A stretch of 64,000 nucleotides of DNA from Parapristionchus giblindavisi (taxonomy: Eukaryota > Nematoda > Chromadorea > Rhabditida > Diplogasteridae), in NCBI GenBank assembly GCA_943737045.1, contig CALSFV010000287.1:186001-250000 (forward strand), written 5' to 3'. Positions 56,831 through 64,000 of the stretch are shown here, piece by piece. The stretch's first letter is position 1. Each line of letters opens with the position of its first letter. The notes beneath the pieces are model-generated. The model searched no databases. It was not told where the DNA came from and worked only from the letters and a program-made list of their open reading frames with translations. Position numbers and translations under genes: made by a program.

Positions 56831-57907
56831 TTCTAGCGCAATCATTTTATGGTACAAACATCACATAAATAAACGTAGTCCTATATGAATAGAACATGGG
56901 ACAGACATATAAATATAGACAGACAGAGGCATACGGTAGCTATTTCGTCATGGATCTACGGTAGGAATCAGCGAGAGGCCACCATGCAAATGGAGGAGAC
57001 AATTGAGGAGACGCGTTATAAATGGACCACCAGCGCCAACTGATCAACAAAATAATGCAAAGAACATAAGACGAGAGAGTTAATGGCGACTTTGTCATTG
57101 GAAAACAAGCAGATTGAGCGAATCACAAATCAGGTGGAGAGTGAGAATGAAAAAGGTAACAGAGGAGTAGACAGATACATTTGGAGAAGAAAATGACGAG
57201 TGATTGAGACTATTTATAGAGTGTTGAGAGAGGAACACAGAGATAGAGAGGTAGAGAGACTAGGTAGTCGGGATTCCCCCACTTTCTTATCACTTGAAAA
57301 TGATGATCTATGACGTCACAATCGAAAACAATCATCATAATAACACCAAAATAAGTTAGAGAGTCACAACATATTAGGGTGATGTCCAAAAAATGATCAT
57401 GAAATGTTCGACAAACTAGAATTAGGGTTAGAGGACATGGAAGGGTCGTGAGTGAAAGCGAAAGAAGGGGCAGATAGCCAATTGGTAAGGAGAGATTTCG
57501 ACCCGGAGATCCGATCCAACTCGTTTTCGTTCCGTTGTGCTGATTTCTCTCCCTCTCCCTCTCCCTCTCCCTCTCCCTCTCTCTCACCAATTGTCCATTT
57601 TCAGTATATCCTCCTACATTGTCTCTATCTATCACTGGTGGTCTATCATCATTGTTCACTCATGAAACGCTTATACGTGTGTGTATTAGGAAACAATGGA
57701 AAGTAACGCCCACTATCATTCATTTTCCTTATCCCCTCCAATGTTAATCCACCGTTCTGGAACAATCGCCCCTAGTTAATTAGGCTATCGTACGCTCAAT
57801 TTTATCGCGAATAACTTTCGCTTTCGAACGTTGTTGAAAAGAAGACAATGGGTTCTTATCGAGTTTCGATACTTAGGTACCTTATTCAACTTGCCTAGTC
57901 TAACTTA

Positions 57908-58394
57908 CAAGGGAAGTCAGGTTGGGCGGTCCCGGACTTCAGGATGGGACATATACCATTCGATAGGTATCCGAAAAAGAAGATTTTTCATGTTGGTCAT
58001 TTTGGCAGAATGCCCCTGGGCGCAGAGTTATTTGCATATTTCTCCGGATTTTCGCCCTACAATGAAACACATTCTCTGTGAGATCGAAAGGAAGCAGTGG
58101 TGAATAAGAGTGGTAAACAACACAAGCAATGGCTAAAATGAATTTATTTATTTTTATATTTACTTAAAGAGGATGGTCTATGTATCTTTTGCTTACAAGT
58201 TCGATTCCCGCACAAGCTATCCCACAAAGAATGTGTTTCATTGTAGGGCGAAAATCCGGAGAAATATGCAAATAACTCTGCGCCCAGGGGCATTCTGCCA
58301 AATGACCAACATGAAAAATCTTCTTTTTCGGATACCTATCGAATGGTATATGTCCCATCCCGAAGTCCGGGACCGCCCAACCTGACTTCCCTTG
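57908..58394. mobile_element. Palindromic TTA-target element with B box
   Basis: 487 bp with termini CAAGGGAAGTCAGGTTGGGC and GCCCAACCTGACTTCCCTTG, arms of about 175 bp, and TTA at both borders. Copy 1 of the duplication has the empty site with one TTA at 39696-39698, so insertion and 3-bp target are proven. Near 58190-58215 a B-box-like AAGTTCGATTCCCGC is present on the + strand. The terminal CAAGGGA and TTA target are shared with 31516-33244. The PIF/Harbinger group uses TWA targets, which is compatible. No coding sequence. Confidence 0.92.
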
Positions 58395-58654
58395 TTAGGG
58401 AAAACTTGATTTACTAACATGACTTATCTAAGGGAACATTTACCTAACCTTAACTTATCTTAAGGATTAAAACTTACAATTTCCATGTGGAGTAGTAGGG
58501 CCTGATGTCACAAGATATATGAGACAGTGAAGATCTCTACTATATTCTATGGATATGAATGATATGACACGCTTCATGCTTCTCTACACTATCTTTTATC
58601 AGTCTATATAGACATTGAATAGGACTTGTGATGAATAGAAAGTATCTATGGAGG

Positions 58655-58835
58655 GAAGGAGAGGGAGAGGGAGAAGGAGAGGGAGTGATGGAGGGAGGGA
58701 GAGGAAGAGGGAGAAGGAGAGGGAGTGATGGAGGGAGGGAGAGGGAGAGGGAGAAGGAGAGGGAGTGATGGAGGGAGGGAGAGGAAGAGGGAGAAGGAGA
58801 GGGAGTGATGGAGGGAGGGAGAGGAAGAGGGAGAA
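58655..58835. repeat. 40-bp GA-rich VNTR, four units
   Basis: Same unit as at 39960-40095, with unit cores at 58671, 58711, 58751 and 58791, giving one unit more than the sister copy. Confidence 0.9.
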
Positions 58836-59671
58836 TGCCTGTATAGACGTTACATCAGGGGCATAACACGGGTCTCCGGTAATAGTGTAGCAACGCCTGC
58901 CACTAGGAAAATTTTTTGTCTTCGATTTCGATGAAAGTTGGTCAGTGGGTGTGGTTGGGCGTCATAAGAAGTCCAAGCCACTTCATTTAGCAAAAATTAC
59001 AAATTATCGATTTTTTGTGATCTACCCTGGAAATGATCATAACTCGGTTCATTTTCATCGTACAGCGAGCTGACAGGTGTCATTCTAACCGCATTCTAAT
59101 GCTCTCCAATAAAGTACTTCATGACCCTTCCGCTGCAAAGTCGTCTTCAGGGCGAAAAACGCGAAAAACACATTTCTTGAACAAAAATGTGATCTGTTCT
59201 CGAACATTTTCTCTTGAGTACACGCGTATTATTGCAGAGAAAGAGTTATCAGATGACGTACAAAGTCGGTATGTTGTTCATTTACCGTATCTCTGTCCCC
59301 TCAATACCGTTTAATAGAGTACACGGGACTTAGTCATTTTTTTCCGCCTCAACAGTTTTTCGCTCGTATCTGCTTTCAAAATGGTCTAATCGACTATTCG
59401 AAAAAAGGAAAAAGATGCTCTCGGAAAGGAAATTAAAAAGTTCTATCACGATCGAATAGCTATGACAACTCATTTTCGAGTTATTCGAGGAAAATCACTA
59501 CACTTTCTCCTTTTTCATCGATTCTAATAAATGAGCAGCAAGGAAATTATTCTTTGCACCGCTAAAAACTAAACAACCGATATTATTTTATATTATACAT
59601 GAGAAAATATTATAAAAGCAAGCACTCAATATGTAATTATCAACAACACTGATCGAAAACGAGGGATGTAG

Positions 59672-59983
59672 CTAAGTCAGGGCCTCATACTTGAACAGAG
59701 TGTTCATCTCGGTTTTCATCCAGTTGTAGATTGCATCGGAGGAGATAGTCAGATCATCCTCATGTACTTTAACTTCTTCCTCAATTCCTCCTCCCTCCTC
59801 ATTGTAGTCCTTCTCCCAGTTGTTGATGAAATCCATATCCAGTGCCACATATCTCTTGGCTCTTGTGGTGCTCAGCTTCTTCTCTGTCTCCTCCTTCTTC
59901 TTCGCTAGCAGAGTCCGAATGCAGTTCTTGATCTGATCGTGTGACATTCGGTTAGAGGGCATGATATCCGTTCTGGCCTTCAT
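59672..59983 (-). pseudogene. Element-borne ORF fragment, 103 codons
   Basis: The frame reads SHDQIKNCIRTLLAKKKEET, later MDFINNWEKDYNE, and ends NTLFKYEALT. It is hydrophilic, rich in Lys and Glu, and probably helical. The reading frame continues upstream past 60070, where the hAT-like MITE interrupts it, and resumes beyond 60437 (EYEKAPKHPRPIGTSHSEEE on the - strand) if the MITE and one target copy are disregarded. The mirror copy of its 3' half lies at about 60880-61055. The family was not recognised; it may be a captured gene fragment or the relic of an element protein. Confidence 0.4.
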
Positions 59984-60077
59984 TCTCTTCTCGACTGTTC
60001 CTGTTCCTGGCTGCGTAGAATTCCTCGAATTGATCGACCACCATCTATCTGCTTGGCAACAGAGTCGTATGGGGCAC

Positions 60078-60429
60078 CAAGGTTGGGCGGAAAAAGGTGG
60101 CCCGTAGAAAAATCGGTAACGGTAAAATCGGTAAAACGGAAAAAATAGTTACAACAAAAAATTAATTCAATTTCTTCTGTTATATTAATATATATTTGGC
60201 AATTGTTATTTATTGAAAGAGTAACTGTCTGTGAAGACATTTCGGTGACGGGATATCGTCTATCTCGAGATATCGAACGTAATGTTACCAAAAATACTGA
60301 ATATCTTGTGTAAATTTCGGTAATTACCGATAAGAAACCGTAAAATTTACCGGTCTGTAAATTTTACAGTCAGGGACCGGAAAAAACCGGTAAAAAATCG
60401 GTAACGGAAATTTTTTCCGCCCAACCCTG
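60078..60429. mobile_element. hAT-like MITE with 8-bp target duplication
   Basis: 352 bp bounded by CAAGGTTGGGCGGAAAAA and the inverse of CAGGGTTGGGCGGAAAAAA. TGGGGCAC directly repeats on both sides (60070-60077 and 60430-60437), an 8-bp target-site duplication characteristic of hAT transposons. The interior is rich in ACCGGTAAAA-type motifs. It is nested in the 3-kb foldback element and thus the youngest layer there. Confidence 0.9.
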
Positions 60430-62373
60430 TGGGGCACTCTTCTTCCGAATGCGAAGTGCCTATTGGTCTCGGATGCTTCGGTGCCTTCTCGTATTCCTTG
60501 AATGACTCGGAAAGTGAACCGGTTCCGACTCCTTACTGAACCTCCAGCATTCTCTTTTACAGTCCAAGGGTGAAATCTACCATTGATACTTCGGTCTGAT
60601 CTTGTGCTCTCCTCTGTCCAGTTACGTTCAAGATTCCAATGACGGAGTAAAGTGGCTCTCGCTATGTAAATTGGTGAGGCGAAAAGGAGAAGAAAAAGGG
60701 GAAAAGAGACACTAAAGTGTGCATTAGATGATGAGATCAGTAAATGAAATAAGTAATTTCTGCAACAATTTTTCCATAACTGGCACGAAACAGCCGACTA
60801 AATCGATGTTGATAAGGTTTTCCTCGAATAACTCGAAAATGAATTGTCATAGCTATTCGATCATGAGATATGATATGTGGCACTGGATATGGATTTCATC
60901 AACAACTGGGAGAAGGACTACAATGAGGAGGTAGGAGGAATTGAGGAAGAAGTTAAAGTACATGAGGATGATCTGACTATCTCCTCCGATGCAATCTACA
61001 ACTGGATGAAAACCGAGATGAACACTCTGTTCAAGTATGAGGCCCTGACTTAGCTACATCCCTCGTTTTCGATCAGTGTTGTTGATAATTACATATTGAG
61101 TGCTTGCTTTTATAATATTTTCTCATGTATAATATAAAATAATATCGGTTGTTTAGTTTTTAGCGGTGCAAAGAATAATTTCCTTGCTGCTCATTCATTA
61201 GAATCGATGAAAAAGGAGAAAGTGTAGTGATTTTCCTCGAATAACTCGAAAATGAGTTGTCATAGCTATTCGATCGTGATAGAACTTTTTAATTTCCTTT
61301 CCGAGAGCATCTTTTTCCTTTTTTCGAATAGTCGATTAGACCATTTTGAAAGCAGATACGAGCGAAAAACTGTTGAGGCGGAAAAAAATGACTACGTCCC
61401 GTGTACTCTATTAAACGGTATTGAGGGGACAGAGATACGGTAAATGAACAACATACCGACTTTGTACGTCATCTGATAACTCTTTCTCTGCAATAATACG
61501 CGTGTACTCAAGAGAAAATGTTCGAGAACAGATCACATTTTTGTTCAAGAAATGTGTTTTTCGCGTTTTTCGCCCTGAAGACGACTTTGCAGCGGAAGGG
61601 TCATGAAGTACTTTATTGGAGAGCATTAGAATGCGGTTAGAATGACACCTGTCAGCTCGCTGTACGATGAAAATGAACCGAGTTATGATCATTTCCAGGG
61701 TAGATCACAAAAAATCGATAATTTGTAATTTTTGCTAAATGAAGTGGCTTGGACTTCTTATGACGCCCAACCACACCCACTGACCAACTTTCATCGAAAT
61801 CGAAGACAAAAAATTTTCCTAGTGGCAGGCCCGGCCGTTTTTGCTACACTTTTGCAGGAGACCCGTGATAAGGTAAAATTCGATAGGAATAAATGAAACG
61901 TTAAATTTTCGTAGACGATAAGTTCAAAAGCCGAGAGAACGAGTAAAGACCATTTATGAAAGTCTAATTGTAAGAAATTTCTCGCCAATTTCTTGTACTC
62001 TCTGTACTTTCAAAGAGATACCAAATCAAGGTTTTCTGTCATATATAAGAAAATATTCGACGTAACCTATCTCTCATCGATGAACATCGTTCGTTCCTGT
62101 AGTGGAACTGATCTTATCTATCTTACCATAACTCAATGACGAAATGACTCTTAGGTGTCATGGTACGGGTTATTCCATCTAATCTATGGTGACTTATGAC
62201 ATGGAAAACTCTCGCTTATGTCATGTGACCAGAAGTTCTCTGTTCTCATTCACAACTGTTTTAAATATCGAAGATCTCTACATTGTTTATAAACAGTATA
62301 ACTATTTGGTTCTATAAATATGGTAGTCTGACCTCTGATCACATCTCTCTAGCAGCCATTAATCATTATCTTA

Positions 62374-62471
62374 AAGGCCCATCCCTAACTACTTTATAAC
62401 TTTCCGCTCTCACAACGCCCTCCCGCTTTTTTGTCAGCGAGAGAGTATGGCCAGAGCAGAGTGCTCTGGCC
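62374..62471. repeat. Family-1 MITE, duplicate of 40630-40735
   Basis: Same insertion as in copy 1, TTAA then AGGCCCATCCCTAACTAC, with a shorter T run in its core. Confidence 0.7.
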
Positions 62472-63809
62472 TTATTTGTTAGGTCTTTCTATAAATGGAG
62501 AAAATACAGTAGAATGTTTCGGACGATTCAAACTGTGATCACCCGCAGGACTTCGTGTGCTTTGAATGACGGGTTGTACCTTTACTTTTACTTTTAATTA
62601 GTAGGGATGAGCTGCACTGTATCGGCCCCTACTAAATGAGACAGGTCATATCCAGTAGAACGCCCATCGAGTTAGATTATATTTCGACAGTTATGCAACA
62701 TAGAAAGAGCAAAGTTTATTTTCAAAGATATCTTCATTGAGTAGACCGAGAACAAAGATAAAGATCACGAGACAAAGTTTTTCTCAAAATAGAAATCGAT
62801 TAATGCGATTGACGCCTGTGTAGAGATAGATTGAACAATCGTACTTATCGAATTTTAAATAGATTCAAAACTTGACAAGGAAAAAGTAGAGCTTGGATCA
62901 TATCCACAATCGTATTATCATCTCGATTGAATTGCCTTATATCCTTTACAGTATTCTCGGTCGTTCAACATCTGTTACGTATTCATTTCAATGGTGATAA
63001 ATCTATTGTATCGACAGTCCATTCACACTTTCCTTTCAATACACAAACTGCTTATACACAGATCCAATTCGAACTGCGATTGGAGTCCCTCGATTCACTC
63101 TTTTAGAAGGGGAGAACAAAGAGTGAGTAATCAGCTGGGCGAGGGAGGGTCATGGTGAAAATGTTTTTCGATCTTGAGTGGTGTTATTGAGATATAGTGT
63201 TGAGGGGAGAGGTAGAAAAGTTCAAACCGATTTGAACATATCCGGTGACAGACTAGTATGGGTGGTAATACTATTCGACAGTAGACATATGATTTACTTG
63301 TTCATCAAATGTGTAAACATTTCCGCCAAGGAAAGTTAAACGAACCTCCTAAACAATATGTAAGATTAAGATGAGTTTTAGGAGAAGATATGTGATCTAT
63401 TCGACATATTAAAAGTTTTCGAAATAGCTAGTTTCTTGCCAACGTAGACGTAATATATTTTCCACCCTTAATGTTAGATGACGAAATTCGGTAATGGCTT
63501 CTAGGAAATAATAAAATAGACTAACCGAAAAAATTGAGTTGCCGAGGTTTTTTCTAACTTTCTGAAATTATTATTAGAACTCTTTAGTTGTTTCTCAGTT
63601 TTTTAAACGATATTTCGATTTATCGATCCAATATTGCATTTAATTGTTACTTGTACTTGTGAAATGTAATGCATATAAAGCAGTGGCGAACAAATCAATA
63701 AAGATGCTGTTTTATTCAGCTTTAATTTGGATGGAGAGGAGGCAATTGTGATGATATATCATACACAAATCACTCGCATTCTCTTCATTATCAATCGATT
63801 GAAGAAGAT

Positions 63810-64000
63810 TCAAAATCCAAGAGGATTCTTTATGAAATCTTCATCTGTGAAGGGATTCTCTTTCTTCTCTTCTATTTCATCCACCTGAGTCTTCACTAGA
63901 CCATCGTCCTGAGAAAGATCAAACATCAAAGATCAAAGATCAAAGATCATTTATATTCTAACCATCCTCTCAGCACTCTTCATCTCACTCTTCAACTTCG
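63810..64000 (-). CDS. TTBK-like kinase, second copy (3' end only)
   Basis: The last exon (63810-63908, 32 codons plus TGA) and part of the preceding exon (from 63963) of a kinase nearly identical to the one at 43067-44704. The stop, acceptor and donor sites are kept and the intron again carries AAAGATCAAAGATCAAAGAT. The window ends here, so catalytic motifs cannot be checked and the copy could be intact or partial. Confidence 0.85.

Larger units (their letters stand above)
58867..61867. mobile_element. 3-kb foldback element, ATAA target
   Basis: Ends CACGGGTCTCC and GGAGACCCGTG, with ATAA on both sides (58863-58866, 61868-61871); copy 1 has a single ATAA at 40123-40126 and no insert. The two arms (58867 to about 59860 and about 60880 to 61867) are mirror images, so the same 93-codon frame appears on opposite strands at 59033-59314 and 61411-61692. 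The left arm and centre contain a - strand frame (59672-59983). A hAT-like MITE is nested at 60078-60429. Part of the right-arm inner end is rearranged. Non-autonomous or decayed; superfamily unknown. Confidence 0.9.
56371..64000. repeat. Segmental duplication, copy 2
   Basis: Direct repeat of 38151-43300 and on into the kinase gene. It opens inside the last exon of the zinc-finger gene and runs past the window end. Copy 2 specifically holds a 487-bp palindromic element and a 3-kb foldback element, and has four VNTR units where copy 1 has three. It lacks the 470-bp MITE and about 420 bp near 62530. Identity appears high by eye, with scattered substitutions and small indels. Confidence 0.92.

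Noticed and set aside
59033..59314. 93-residue protein repeated on the - strand at 61411-61692
   Set aside because: Mirror arms of the 3-kb foldback element; no motif, and the frame ends arbitrarily in the arm.

Overview
The window is nematode nuclear DNA: AT-rich, genes cut into many short exons by short introns with TTTCAG-type acceptors, a tandem cluster of nematode-type seven-transmembrane chemoreceptors, an N-terminal-only Pax (npax-like) gene, and an expanded TTBK-like kinase. TACGGTA-type motifs and GATCAAA microsatellites scattered in introns suggest a rhabditine or diplogastrid worm; I cannot fix the species from sequence alone. Most of the 64 kb is repeat DNA.

Layout. 1-2.1 kb: hairpins and a dead mariner element. 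2.4-21 kb: three tandem chemoreceptor paralogues on the + strand. Copy A (2445-5165) is a pseudogene that ends in a complex satellite. Copies B (10319-16566) and C (18139-20988) each have 11 exons with identical exon lengths and an intact 359-residue frame. Intron 5 of B has been swollen to 3.9 kb by a mariner element and a foldback element. A tRNA-Thr(UGU) lies at 21.8 kb (- strand). 22.6-26.3 kb: an 8-exon npax-like transcription factor gene (- strand). 27.6-30 kb: 3'-terminal exons of an unidentified gene (- strand). 30-38 kb: intergenic DNA with (CTCCCT)n-type simple repeats and a 1.7-kb palindromic element carrying a tRNA-like module.

38.15-43.3 kb and 56.37-64.0 kb are two direct copies of one segmental duplication. 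The first copy leads into a complete 12-exon TTBK-like kinase (43067-44704, - strand); the second ends in the 3' end of a second kinase copy that runs off the window. Comparing the copies exposes filled and empty insertion sites: a 470-bp MITE only in copy 1, and a 487-bp palindrome and a 3-kb foldback element only in copy 2. Between the copies, on the + strand, lie a UPF1-like SF1 helicase (46029-52310, 5' end not found) and a zinc-finger gene (53136-56394) whose last exon is cut by the duplication junction. One helicase intron holds a 3.7-kb insertion carrying exon fragments of host genes, including two adjacent exons of a cytoplasmic dynein heavy chain.

I see no operon, CRISPR array, phage or bacterial feature. 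The most notable material is mobile: palindromic elements inserted at TTA or TTAA sites that carry Pol III promoter-like tRNA modules, an exon-capturing insertion, and nested MITEs. Exon boundaries, frames and target-site duplications were read by eye; family names rest on motif recognition without any database search.
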